Shown piece by piece: positions 24,312-33,345 of a stretch of 38,620 nucleotides of DNA. Each line of letters begins with the position of its first letter. The stretch's first letter is position 1. The translations under genes and the position numbers were made by a program. Under the pieces are notes generated by a model, which saw only the letters and a list, made by a program, of their open reading frames with translations, was not told where the DNA came from and did no database searches. The stretch spans positions 1 to 38,620 of the forward strand of contig JAAEQD010000113.1 of the NCBI GenBank assembly GCA_024231855.1, given 5' to 3'. This DNA comes from Candidatus Zixiibacteriota bacterium (GTDB lineage: Bacteria; Zixibacteria; MSB-5A5; UBA10806; 4484-95).

Positions 24312-25703
24312 ATGGTAAAAAACCAACGCACAATAAAAAAACGAATATCCATATCGGGCACCGGTTTGCACACAGGCGTTCAAACCACCGTGACTTTTGT
24401 GCCCGCCCCTATAAATCATGGTATAACTTTTATCCGCACCGACCTGGAAAACAGCCCATCAATACCGGCCGATATCGATCACGTGGTTGATATTACGCGT
24501 GGGACGACACTGGGTATTAAAAATGTCAAAGTCTATACGGTCGAACATGTATTGGCCGCCGTCGCCGGGCTTCAAATCGACAACCTCATAGTTGAACTAT
24601 CCAATTCCGAGCCACCTGTGCATGATGGTTCGGCCAGGATGTTCGTGGATTCCCTTCTGGAGGCCGGTCTCGCCGATCAGGATGCCCCGAAAAATTATCT
24701 GGAAATTGATACGCCTCTCTCCTATTCGGAAAAAGACCGCGGCGTAGATATAGTGGTTACACCCTCGGATGATTTGCGGATAACGTTTTTAGTCGATTAT
24801 AAAAATCCGGCTCTGGGCACTCAATATACCTCGTTAGTTAATCTGGATGAAGAGTTCGTCGATGAATTCGCGCCGGCCAGAACATTCTGTTTTCTAAGTG
24901 AAGTCGAAGCGCTTTATGAAGCGGGTTTGATCAAGGGCGGCGGACTCGATACCGCGGTGGTCATTGTGGATGTCGATCTGACCGATGAAAAAATCGAGCA
25001 AATCAGAACAGCGTCCGGTAGTAAAGAGAAAATATTCGTTGGCAAAAACGGCATATTAAACGACATTCCTTTACGTTTTTACAACGAACCGGTACGGCAT
25101 AAGGCAGTTGATTTGATCGGGGATTTATCGCTGATAGGTGTACCGATAAAGGGCCATATTCTGGCCGCCCGTTCCGGTCATGCCGCCAATGTCGCCTTGG
25201 CCAAGAAGATTCGTGGTATCTATGAGAAAAAATTACTTACCGCTAAGTACGGTAAAGCCAAAGGTGATTATCTTCTGGATATCAACGCCATTCTCAAGGC
25301 GATGCCGCATCGCTACCCTTTACTTTTAATCGACCGTATATTAGATATCGAACCCAAAAAGAGAGTCGTGGCCATTAAAAATGTCACCTTTAACGAACCG
25401 CATTTCATGGGGCATTTCCCCGAGAATCCGGTGATGCCGGGTGTCCTTATCGTAGAGGCGATGGCGCAGGCCGGCGGATTTATGCTTCTAAACGCGATTG
25501 AAGATATGGAAAATAAGCTGGTCATGTTCATGGGTATCGATGGTGTAAGATTCCGTAAGCCGGTAGTCCCGGGCGATCAACTGCGGTTCGAAATCGAGAT
25601 GATTCAATATCGTCCCAGCGCCTGCAAAATAGGCGGCAAGGCGTTGGTGGACGGCAAAGTGGTCGCGGAGGGTACATTTCTGGCCGTGGTGGTCGATAAA
25701 TAG
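24312..25703 (+). CDS. lpxC-fabZ: bifunctional LpxC deacetylase / FabZ dehydratase fusion
   Basis: A 463-residue fusion joining lipid A and fatty acid synthesis. Residues 1 to ~305 are LpxC, the zinc deacetylase that commits UDP-acyl-GlcNAc to lipid A. The ligand His79 lies in TVEHVLAA, with further ligands in RHKAVDLIGDL and the late His in ARSGHAAN. Residues ~320-463 are FabZ, the 3-hydroxyacyl-ACP dehydratase, with PHRYPLLLIDR, the catalytic His368 in GHFPENPVMPG and Glu382 in VEAMAQAGG. The fusion is known from Bacteroidetes, Chlorobi and relatives. I use ATG 24312, which leaves 31 bases after comM; the frame extends further up into comM without need. Confidence 0.95.
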   Translation: MVKNQRTIKKRISISGTGLHTGVQTTVTFVPAPINHGITFIRTDLENSPSIPADIDHVVDITRGTTLGIKNVKVYTVEHVLAAVAGLQIDNLIVELSNSEPPVHDGSARMFVDSLLEAGLADQDAPKNYLEIDTPLSYSEKDRGVDIVVTPSDDLRITFLVDYKNPALGTQYTSLVNLDEEFVDEFAPARTFCFLSEVEALYEAGLIKGGGLDTAVVIVDVDLTDEKIEQIRTASGSKEKIFVGKNGILNDIPLRFYNEPVRHKAVDLIGDLSLIGVPIKGHILAARSGHAANVALAKKIRGIYEKKLLTAKYGKAKGDYLLDINAILKAMPHRYPLLLIDRILDIEPKKRVVAIKNVTFNEPHFMGHFPENPVMPGVLIVEAMAQAGGFMLLNAIEDMENKLVMFMGIDGVRFRKPVVPGDQLRFEIEMIQYRPSACKIGGKALVDGKVVAEGTFLAVVVDK

Positions 25704-25848
25704 GAGACATCGCCAGTCATCATTATGTATTGATAATTGGATGTATCGTTTTCGGTAATTCATAAAATATATATGTATGTGGCCGATAAAACTATACAGG
25801 ATTATTCGGCTTGATTTAGAAAGGCAAAGCTGGTAGAATAAGTTTGTT

Positions 25849-27114
25849 ATGAGAAAGATTTCCGCGACTGTCATAATTAAAAACGCTAAACAGCTCGTTA
25901 CGCTAAATAATCCCCAATTAATCGGCCCGCTGGGAGGCGAAGCCATGTCGGAATTGGGAATTATTAAAAATGGCGCGATTGCTTTTTCTGATACGCGGAT
26001 CGCGGCGGTGGGAACTACGCGCAAAATTCAAAACCAGATCCAGATCTCACGGCAAACCAGAATAATCGATGCTCGCGGCCAACTCGTGACTCCCGGTTTA
26101 GTCGATTGCCATAGCCATCCGGTCTTCGCCGGCAGTCGGGCGAATGAGTTCGAAATGCGTCTTCAGGGCAAAAGCTATATGGAAATCGCCCAGGCCGGTG
26201 GAGGAATCAAGTCGACGGTTAAAGCTGTGCGCAAAGCCTCGCCAAAGAAGTTGTTCGATAACGGTTATAAGGTTTTGGATGAGATGCTAGGCTGGGGAGT
26301 CACTACTGTAGAAGGCAAATCCGGCTACGGCCTGACCCTTAAAGATGAAATAAAGATGCTCAAGGTGCTCAACAAGTTAAACGCCCAGCATAAAATAGAT
26401 GTAATCCCAACATTTTTGGGAGCACATGATATACCTGAAGAGTATAAAAAGAAACCCGACAAGTACGTTGGCATCATCTGCGATGAGATGATTCCGGCTG
26501 TAGCGGCAGGCAAGCTGGCTAAATTTTGTGATGTATTTTGTGAAAAAGGGGTATTTACCCCCAAACAAACGCGGGCGATACTGCAAACCGCCCAGGCCTT
26601 TGGCATGAAACTGAAACTTCACGCCGACCAGTTTTACTCTACCGGCGGAACGGAATTGGGCACTGAATTCAGGGCAACTTCGGTTGACCATCTGGACTTG
26701 ATTAGTGATGAGGGAATCCATTTATTGAGGAAAACCGCTGTTATTCCGGTGCTCATCCCCGGCTGTGTGTTCTGGCTTCAGATGGAGGAGCCGGCGCCCG
26801 CTCGAAAAATGATTGATTATGGTTTGCCGGTGGCTATCGGAACGGACCTGAACCCGGGCAGTTCGCCGATTCATTCATTACCAATGGCAATGAGTCTGGC
26901 TTGTGTAGAATTAAAAATGACACCTGCCGAAACCTGGTGCGCCACAACGATCAATTCGGCTCACGCTGTTGATTGCGGCGATAAAATCGGCAGTTTGTCA
27001 CCGGGGAAAAAGGCAGATGTAGTAATCTGGGATACTGATGATTATCGCGAAATCCCCTATTGGTTCGGCAAGAACCTCGTTCAGAGAGTATTTAAAGACG
27101 GTTATGAAGTATAA
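25849..27114 (+). CDS. hutI: imidazolonepropionase
   Basis: An amidohydrolase of 421 residues that opens imidazolonepropionate to formiminoglutamate, the third step of histidine breakdown. Metal ligands are His88 and His90 in VDCHSHPVFAG, His258 in LHADQF, and Asp333 in TDLNPGSSPIHS. Specific HutI features are ANEFEMRLQGKSYMEIAQAG, STGGTELG and SVDHLD. The ATG has only a weak ribosome site. It is 13 kb from the lyase, and hutU is not in the window. Its last 11 bases overlap the lptE-like gene, so the two are co-transcribed. Confidence 0.93.
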   Translation: MRKISATVIIKNAKQLVTLNNPQLIGPLGGEAMSELGIIKNGAIAFSDTRIAAVGTTRKIQNQIQISRQTRIIDARGQLVTPGLVDCHSHPVFAGSRANEFEMRLQGKSYMEIAQAGGGIKSTVKAVRKASPKKLFDNGYKVLDEMLGWGVTTVEGKSGYGLTLKDEIKMLKVLNKLNAQHKIDVIPTFLGAHDIPEEYKKKPDKYVGIICDEMIPAVAAGKLAKFCDVFCEKGVFTPKQTRAILQTAQAFGMKLKLHADQFYSTGGTELGTEFRATSVDHLDLISDEGIHLLRKTAVIPVLIPGCVFWLQMEEPAPARKMIDYGLPVAIGTDLNPGSSPIHSLPMAMSLACVELKMTPAETWCATTINSAHAVDCGDKIGSLSPGKKADVVIWDTDDYREIPYWFGKNLVQRVFKDGYEV

Positions 27115-27607
27115 AAAACCAATAATTTTACTGTTTTTTATTTCATTGAATCTACTGGTTTATTCATGCGGAGTATACACATTTTCGCCATCCGCCCTGG
27201 GCGGGGCCAATTCAATCGCTATTCCCGTCTTTGAAAATAAAACAACCGAATATGGGCTTGAGGACTTGATAACGGAGGGCCTAAGCCAGGAATTTCTGAC
27301 TGATAATACTCTCAAGGTCGTTCCAGAGGGGAGGGCTGACCTAATCGCAACCGGAGCCGTAACCTCTTATGCGCATGAGCCTTACACATACGATGCATCG
27401 GAAACCGTCCAGGAGTATATCTGTCGCATAAGCCTGGCGGTGAAAATCCAATATGTCAATTCGGAAAAGATACTATGGGAGGATAACAATCTCTCCGATT
27501 TCGGTGTTTATTCGGTAGTAGATGGACAGACTCGCGATGAGGGAAATCAAGCCGCGATGGACAAGCTTATCGAGGAAATTTTGAACAGAACGGTTAAAGG
27601 TTGGTAA
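27104..27607 (+). CDS. lptE: LptE-like LPS-assembly lipoprotein
   Basis: A 167-residue lipoprotein with a short signal and lipobox VYSC. The motif CGVYTFSPSALGG and then IAIPVFENKTTEYGLEDLITEGLSQEF match the LptE/RlpB (DUF4136-like) family, which plugs the LptD channel that delivers LPS to the outer leaflet. In the FCB group the same layout is common. The ATG lies inside the end of hutI, 11 bases before its stop, so translation is probably coupled. The next gene begins 110 bases later. The nearby LpxC-FabZ fusion fits an LPS-making diderm. Confidence 0.8.
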   Translation: MKYKKPIILLFFISLNLLVYSCGVYTFSPSALGGANSIAIPVFENKTTEYGLEDLITEGLSQEFLTDNTLKVVPEGRADLIATGAVTSYAHEPYTYDASETVQEYICRISLAVKIQYVNSEKILWEDNNLSDFGVYSVVDGQTRDEGNQAAMDKLIEEILNRTVKGW

Positions 27608-27717
27608 AATAAATAAATATATTGCTAAATAGTAATCGCTTACTTATCGTATTGGGAGAAATAAAAAATCAGGACTGATTAAACGGTCGATGTAGAGTAG
27701 AAGACTTTGGAGAAATC

Positions 27718-28725
27718 ATGAGAAATATAATCACAGCAATCTTAATAGCGCTGGCTTTGAGCGCCACGGTTATGGCCAGTAGCTCAAATACGGGCAGAAG
27801 CGCCTATTCATTTTTAAAAGTAGGAGTGAGCGCTAAATCGCAGGCATTGGCGGGAGCTTATGTGGGGCTGGCCGATGATATAAGCTGTCTTTATAGCAAT
27901 CCGGGCGGTTTGACCGCGGCTATCTATGATTTAAACCAACCCACCGATTATTATTATGAAGAGGATATCGATATTGGCCCAAAGAAGATAGTGCCAAAAA
28001 CTAACAGGTTTCTGGCAACATATACTAATTACCTTCTCGATTTCCAGACGGGCTATCTTGCCTATGTCAGAACTCTAAGCGACAAATCATCTCTTGGAGT
28101 TTCGATCCAATATCAAGATTATGGCTCCTTCGACAGGCTGGATTCGACCGGCCAAAACCTTGGAACCTTCGGTGCGATTGATATGGCCCTCGGCTTAACA
28201 TACTCCGAGAGGTTGACGGAGAGCTTTTCCGTCGGAATCACGGGGAAATTCATATTCGAAAAAATCGACTCATCATCATCCGACGCCATGGCTGTGGACC
28301 TGGGCTGGTTATTACGATTCGACGAGGGACGCACGAGTTTGGGCTGGGCTTTGAGAAATCTCGGAAGCCAGTTAAAAGGTCATACTAAATCGCATAAAGA
28401 TCCCTTACCTCTTTTATTCGATTTTGGAATCTCTCACAGTTTAAGGGGTATGCCGCTTACCGTTAATGCCGACATTACCACGCCGATCGATAACAATATT
28501 TACTTCTCAATCGGCGGTCAATTTGAAGCATTCCAACCGTTTTTTATTCGTCTTGGCTGGTCATCCCAGGGACTTGATTATAAAACGGGCTCGGATAAAG
28601 ATAGATTGGGCGGCTTTGCCGGTGGTTTTGGATATCATCTCCAGGATTACAATATCGACTATTCCTATTCTTCATTTGCCGATATCGGCAACGTTCACCG
28701 TATCTCCTTAGGGTATGATTTCTAG
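27718..28725 (+). CDS. PorV/UPF0164-like outer-membrane beta-barrel
   Basis: A 335-residue protein with a cleavable signal peptide (cleavage near VMASS). It has the family opening AYSFLKVGVSAKSQALAGAYVGLADDIS followed by LYSNPGGL, typical of PorV/UPF0164 and related FadL-fold barrels. The rest is alternating beta strands ending in an aromatic (GYDF), as expected of an outer-membrane barrel. PorV acts with type IX secretion in Bacteroidetes, but similar proteins occur in phyla without that system, so the role here is open. GGAG lies about six bases before the ATG. Confidence 0.85.
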   Translation: MRNIITAILIALALSATVMASSSNTGRSAYSFLKVGVSAKSQALAGAYVGLADDISCLYSNPGGLTAAIYDLNQPTDYYYEEDIDIGPKKIVPKTNRFLATYTNYLLDFQTGYLAYVRTLSDKSSLGVSIQYQDYGSFDRLDSTGQNLGTFGAIDMALGLTYSERLTESFSVGITGKFIFEKIDSSSSDAMAVDLGWLLRFDEGRTSLGWALRNLGSQLKGHTKSHKDPLPLLFDFGISHSLRGMPLTVNADITTPIDNNIYFSIGGQFEAFQPFFIRLGWSSQGLDYKTGSDKDRLGGFAGGFGYHLQDYNIDYSYSSFADIGNVHRISLGYDF

Positions 28726-28899
28726 TTCAGTTAGTTCTCGCCAAACTCAAAGCAACTATTCAGGTAGTTCAATAAATATCGCAATTTCGCGCTGGCAGGA
28801 AGCCTTTCCTGACGACGCGCGCGAATACCGCAATGTACTGAAAGCCTATTAGTTATCGCTATTGCTTAATCAATAAATTTAAATGCAGCTATGAATGGT

Positions 28900-30219
28900 T
28901 TATTGCTTGGGCTTGCCGCCTGTTTTTTTCTGTGCTATCAGTGTTTTAATTTTATGGCCATCCTTTTCATAGACCTCAAGGCTGAACTTATTAAAATCGA
29001 TGAGTTCGTTTTTAGCCGGAATCCTTCCGAGTTTGGCGATAACCATCCCGGCGACAGTCTCATAATCACCCTCTTCGATTTTAACATCGAATTCGTTCGC
29101 GAATTCGTCAACAGGCATTGATGCTTTTAAACGAGCCTTATTCTGGTCAAGGAAAACGATCTTTGATGTTTCATGATCATACTCATCCTGAATATCGCCA
29201 ACTATTTCCTCAATCACATCTTCCATGGTAATTATACCATCCGTGCCGCCGAACTCATCAAGCACAATTGCCATATGATATTTACTCTTCTGCATTTCGC
29301 GCAAAAGTTCAGAGATAGGCTTCGAATCGGGAACGAAAATGGCCGGTTTTATGATGTCTTTCATTACGAAAAGCTCTTTTTGTGTGTAGACAAACAGTAA
29401 ATCGCGGGAATGAATAATACCTTTAATGTTATCGATGTTTTCCTCGTAGACAGGAAATCTGCTAAATCTTTCCTCGGTGGCGGCTCGAAGAATTTTGTCG
29501 GTCGGGTTATTTACATCGAATGCAACGATATCCGTGCGAGGCGTCATCGCTCGTTTTACGGTTGTATCCGTAAATTCGAAAACAGATTGAATTAACTGCT
29601 GCTCCTCTTGATCGAATACTCCCTTTTCAAATCCTTCCCTGACTATTAGTTTTACTTCGGTTTCGCTAACAGTGGTATCGGGTTGTTGCTTGGCGGAAAA
29701 TCCTAAAAGCTTCAAGCATAGATTAGTCGACGCGGTTAAAATCCTGATGAAAAAGATCATGGATCTCAATGAATACCAGGTTGGAGCGCCTGCCCAGAGA
29801 GCGATCGATTCACTCTGTCTTATAGCGATGGCTTTAGGTACCAATTCGGCGACCACCAAAAACAGGTAGGAAATAATCATAATCACCAGAGTTACAGATA
29901 TCGGTTCGGCCGCGGTTTGTATGGCCGCAATTGGGATAGTCTTAACCAACGGACCAATAACCGTAATTGCCGCGGCGCCGCCTATTGCCGAAGCGGCTGA
30001 GGCCGTGACGGTCATACCAACCTGAACAACGGCAAAGAAATCATCAGGGTTGGATTTTAGTTTTTTAACCATTTCGGCCCGTTTGCTGCCGGCGGAGACC
30101 AGTTCTTTTAACCGGCTGGTACGGATGGCCACAATCGCTATTTCAGAAGCGGAGAAAAACCCTGATAAAATTACCAGTACTATTATAAGCGCTAATTGAA
30201 GTAATAACGTTAGTGCCAT
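28900..30219 (-). CDS. CNNM/CorC (HlyC/TlyC) family transporter
   Basis: A 439-residue membrane protein with the layout DUF21 (residues ~5-190, about four helices), a CBS pair (~205-330) and a CorC_HlyC domain (~345-425). Family signs are ILSGFFSASEIAIVAIRTSRL at the start, VKRAMTPRTDIVAFD opening the first CBS, and FGGTDGIITMEDVIEEIVGDI at the end of the second. Members export or regulate Mg2+ or other cations; the haemolysin label is historical. The start follows directly on the stop of a 27-codon ORF (30220-30303), which suggests translational coupling. It converges with the porV-like gene. Confidence 0.9.
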   Translation of the reverse strand: MALTLLLQLALIIVLVILSGFFSASEIAIVAIRTSRLKELVSAGSKRAEMVKKLKSNPDDFFAVVQVGMTVTASAASAIGGAAAITVIGPLVKTIPIAAIQTAAEPISVTLVIMIISYLFLVVAELVPKAIAIRQSESIALWAGAPTWYSLRSMIFFIRILTASTNLCLKLLGFSAKQQPDTTVSETEVKLIVREGFEKGVFDQEEQQLIQSVFEFTDTTVKRAMTPRTDIVAFDVNNPTDKILRAATEERFSRFPVYEENIDNIKGIIHSRDLLFVYTQKELFVMKDIIKPAIFVPDSKPISELLREMQKSKYHMAIVLDEFGGTDGIITMEDVIEEIVGDIQDEYDHETSKIVFLDQNKARLKASMPVDEFANEFDVKIEEGDYETVAGMVIAKLGRIPAKNELIDFNKFSLEVYEKDGHKIKTLIAQKKTGGKPKQ

Positions 30220-30303
30220 TTAAACCGGAACACCCCTGTTTTGCGATTCGAGGCGGGCTATCCTCTCCTCCATCAGTAGAATTATCGTCCTTAAGTTACT
30301 CAT
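30220..30303 (-). CDS. possible 27-residue leader ORF coupled to the CNNM gene
   Basis: An ATG preceded by AAGGA at 5-6 bases opens a frame that reads MSNLRTIILLMEERIARLES and a few residues more. Its TAA directly abuts the ATG of the transporter gene. The peptide looks like a single amphipathic helix with heptad-like Leu/Ile spacing. It could be a real small protein or serve to load ribosomes on the transporter gene. Nothing else supports it, so confidence is low. Confidence 0.35.
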   Translation of the reverse strand: MSNLRTIILLMEERIARLESQNRGVPV

Positions 30304-30391
30304 ATAATCCTTCGACTAAACTGTCGGGTCACCAATAACATAGAATCAACACCCGGCAACGTCAAGCTTTTCTGATTATACTATGACCGGG

Positions 30392-31588
30392 TTACATTGG
30401 TTTCGTTTTAAGAATATGCTTCTTCATCACTTTGACAAAAAGACCAAACGCGTGAAATTTACGATAACCGACAGTGGCGAAAATGATCTCCAACACAATC
30501 CAGGCAACATAAACGAACAGAATTTCCTCACGTATTGTCGGTTTGACAAATTGGGCGGCAAACAATATAAAAAGGGCCGCCGCCTCGTAAGCCCTGAACC
30601 TCATATTTGCCAGTAGTAAAAATCCCAGAAGCGATTGTACGGCCGTCAGTAATATTTCTATTCTATGCGCGAAATCGAATTCGATACCATATATGCCACC
30701 TCGCGATATACAGTAGACTATTGGAATAAGGCCAACCAGTAGGGTCAATTCGGCAATACCGGATGAGACCATATTCATCAGAGACATCGGTGATTTCTTC
30801 ACGGTTTTGGCCCAATAAAATGCCGATACTTTTTCCGGGAACTCCGATAAAAAAGGAGCTACCCATTGAATAAACACAAATGTCGGTACCCCGACTACTA
30901 TGGAAAGTCCCAGCATACTCTCCAAAAACGGGCCCGCGACAACGTAAATACCTATCGCGCCGGTTAAGAAAAGCGACCAGATTATCGAATTCCTAATCCA
31001 TCGCCTCTGCCCCAGCACGTATCTGGGTATCGGTTCGGTTTCCTCTACTTTTTCTGCTTCCTTCGGCGGAAGGCGTAGCAATATCGATACGTAAACCAGA
31101 TAGAGACATATCAAGATGGCACTATCAATTAGATTCAAAGAGGCTTTCAGAACGATCACGAACATGTATAGTGTCGGGATAAATAAGCCGATAAGCTCTA
31201 CTGAATGCTCGTTATCGAGGACGATTTGCTTGAGCGGTTTTCCGCTTCTTCGACTGAAAATAGCAGCTACAGTATAAATGAGCGGCCAACCTAAACCTAC
31301 CAGAAGCCTTAAAGCGCCGGTAAAATTAGCGGTAGCCAGACCGATATTTTCGGGTGTCGGGACCTGTCCGGCCCGCCAGGCGATGACGCCCTCCACAGCG
31401 AACTCAGGCAAGGTCTGGATCAGAGCCAGCATGGTGAGAGCGAAACCCTGGGAAACCAAAAATTGAGCCGATTCAGCGCCCCAGGCGATAACTAGCGCAG
31501 AACCTATAATAGATGGAAATGTCCATATAGCATTCCAAGCGGATGATTTCGCGGCTTCGGCGGTAAGTTCCTTTATCTCACCAAGCAA
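30392..31588 (-). CDS. CaCA-superfamily cation/Ca2+ exchanger-like protein
   Basis: A 398-residue inner-membrane protein with about ten helices and two alpha-repeat motifs of the Na+/Ca2+ exchanger superfamily: ALIQTLPEFAVEG (~55-67) and APFLSEFPEKVSAF (~240-253). Each repeat keeps the Glu that binds cations but departs from the usual GTSxPE, so ion choice is uncertain. The gene starts one base after the stop of the EIIA-CBS gene, and a DUF502 membrane protein precedes that, forming a three-gene unit. The shared context suggests the exchanger is controlled by the CBS protein. Confidence 0.82.
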   Translation of the reverse strand: MLGEIKELTAEAAKSSAWNAIWTFPSIIGSALVIAWGAESAQFLVSQGFALTMLALIQTLPEFAVEGVIAWRAGQVPTPENIGLATANFTGALRLLVGLGWPLIYTVAAIFSRRSGKPLKQIVLDNEHSVELIGLFIPTLYMFVIVLKASLNLIDSAILICLYLVYVSILLRLPPKEAEKVEETEPIPRYVLGQRRWIRNSIIWSLFLTGAIGIYVVAGPFLESMLGLSIVVGVPTFVFIQWVAPFLSEFPEKVSAFYWAKTVKKSPMSLMNMVSSGIAELTLLVGLIPIVYCISRGGIYGIEFDFAHRIEILLTAVQSLLGFLLLANMRFRAYEAAALFILFAAQFVKPTIREEILFVYVAWIVLEIIFATVGYRKFHAFGLFVKVMKKHILKTKPM

Positions 31589-31589
31589 A

Positions 31590-32495
31590 TCAGCCCCGGA
31601 CGATTTTCGAAACTATGTCTGTTTTGGTAATGACGCCAACCAGTTTACCGTCATCAATTACTGATACCATCTCGGCCTTTTTAAATAACATCATTGCTGC
31701 TGCCTCTATAACCGGGGCATCCCTCTGAACGATTACCGGATTGGTTTTCATGAAATTCGATACCCGAGCGGCATGTTCTTTATGCAGAAGTTCCTCGAAA
31801 GATTCTATTTCAGGGATATTGGCGATATTGGCGATAAAGCTTTTATAATTCGGCAGAGCGAATTTTAAAAGTTCTATCCCGGTTATCTCTCCCACCAATT
31901 TGTTATTGCTATCAACGACCGGTAAACACCTGACTTTTTTCTCGAAAAGGATGTTTGCTACATCTTTAAGGGTTTTATCCGGAGCAACGGTAACGGGATC
32001 AGGAGTCATAACATCGCCAACAGTTAATATTTTCTTAACCTCAATATCAGTTTTATCCACTATTTCGATGACTTCATCGGCAGATTCAGCTTTCAGCAGC
32101 GAAGGCAAAGTTTCCGGCCGGCGTGCAAAAGAGGCCAGACCCGATAAAGTTTGCAAATAGTTTTTAGAGATGTTTCTGGGCGTTAGAAGCAGTACAATCA
32201 AACGGATCGGTTTATTGTCCGGTGTTTCGGCCTCTATCCCCTCGGGAATGATGCCAATAGTCGCGTGAAGCCCGGTAACAATATCGGTTCGGGCGTGCGG
32301 GAAGGCTACTCCCCGCCCCATCGAGGTGTTGCCCAATTTCTCCCTCTCCACGACAGCGTCTAATATCGCGTCTCTGCTCTTATCAGGATACTGTCGGCAA
32401 AAGAGATCGATTAACTGACTAATCGCCTCATCTTTAGAGGCGGCTGTCATTTTAATTTTTATAAGCCCAGCGTCGAATATTTTGCTCAGGTTCAT
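31590..32495 (-). CDS. PTS EIIA (fructose/nitrogen type) fused to a CBS pair
   Basis: A 301-residue cytoplasmic protein. Residues 1 to ~150 form a PTS EIIA type-2 domain with the phosphorylatable His67 in GVAFPHART. Residues ~163-215 and ~244-300 form two CBS domains (VGDVMTPDPVTVAPD, SNFMKTNPVIVQRDAP), which bind adenine nucleotides. No other PTS gene is in the window, so this is more likely a regulator than a sugar transporter part. It lies between a DUF502 protein (14-base gap) and a cation exchanger (1-base gap), and could link phosphorylation and energy state to ion transport. Confidence 0.88.
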   Translation of the reverse strand: MNLSKIFDAGLIKIKMTAASKDEAISQLIDLFCRQYPDKSRDAILDAVVEREKLGNTSMGRGVAFPHARTDIVTGLHATIGIIPEGIEAETPDNKPIRLIVLLLTPRNISKNYLQTLSGLASFARRPETLPSLLKAESADEVIEIVDKTDIEVKKILTVGDVMTPDPVTVAPDKTLKDVANILFEKKVRCLPVVDSNNKLVGEITGIELLKFALPNYKSFIANIANIPEIESFEELLHKEHAARVSNFMKTNPVIVQRDAPVIEAAAMMLFKKAEMVSVIDDGKLVGVITKTDIVSKIVRG

Positions 32496-32509
32496 CGACC
32501 CATCTCGCT

Positions 32510-33178
32510 TTAATTACTCTTCTCTTTCGCTATCTCCAATTTTCTTTTCCCGCCGACAGATTTGGTCGCCAGGATTGAAGGAGATATAATACTTCCCGAA
32601 ACAAAGAACTTTACACCTTCCTCTATGGTCATGTCAAGAAATTCCACATCTTTTTCAGGAAATAATATTACAACTCCGGAGATTGGCGTAGGAGTTGAAG
32701 GTATAAACACGTTGAGAAACCTCTGTTGTCGTTCCGGTTTAGCCAGGATCGTCTCATTGACCAGAAATCCCAAAGCGTATACTCCCAGCCGGGGGTATTC
32801 AACCATAACCACGGATTTGAAGCTTTTACTTTGAGGAACAGTAAGGGCTCGAACCAGTTGCTTGGCCGATCCGTAAACGAAGTTTATAACCGGAATTTTG
32901 AGTATTTGCCGTTCCCAGAGTTTAACCAGTCTATGGCCTATTATATTGGCGGTAAATATGCCTGACAAGATAATTATCATTGCCGTAGCTATCACTCCGA
33001 CAAATGGGAAATCGTAACTATGGCCGAGAATTTTGATAATCGCGGGTCCCAGAAGGCTGTCGATGGCTTCAACCAGCGCCCGGAGAAGGACAAAGGTGAG
33101 AATTACAGGAACAACTACCAGCAGCCCCGAAATAAATCTCGTACGAAGTATGTTTTTAGATTCGTTCGCAAATCCCAT
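32510..33178 (-). CDS. DUF502 family membrane protein
   Basis: A 222-residue protein with two membrane helices (~14-36 and ~57-80) and a cytosolic part. It shows the DUF502 marks TRFISGLLVVVPVILT, a Gly/Pro-rich loop before the second helix, RIPVINFVYGSAKQ-like IPVINFVYGSAKQ, and FIPSTPTPISGVVILFPEKDV near 155-175. The function of the family is unknown, though plant members (COV1/LCV) affect membrane trafficking. It is the first gene of the three-gene unit with the EIIA-CBS protein and the exchanger. The Lys/Arg-rich C-terminus is poorly conserved. Confidence 0.85.
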   Translation of the reverse strand: MGFANESKNILRTRFISGLLVVVPVILTFVLLRALVEAIDSLLGPAIIKILGHSYDFPFVGVIATAMIIILSGIFTANIIGHRLVKLWERQILKIPVINFVYGSAKQLVRALTVPQSKSFKSVVMVEYPRLGVYALGFLVNETILAKPERQQRFLNVFIPSTPTPISGVVILFPEKDVEFLDMTIEEGVKFFVSGSIISPSILATKSVGGKRKLEIAKEKSN

Positions 33179-33345
33179 AAAGATTTCAATTAACTTTATA
33201 AATCCTAGTCTCGACCATAAATTGCCCGGTATCCAATTATCCCGGTCAATTTTCTATATATAATATTTTCGGAAATATTTTTATTTACCCCAGCAAATTA
33301 TCAGAATATTTCAATTAATTGATACTAATTAAACAGTTTTCAATT

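Noticed and set aside
28726..28899. Terminator between the convergent porV-like and CNNM genes
   Set aside because: Only a 6-bp stem (28796-28811) without a T tract on either strand was found.
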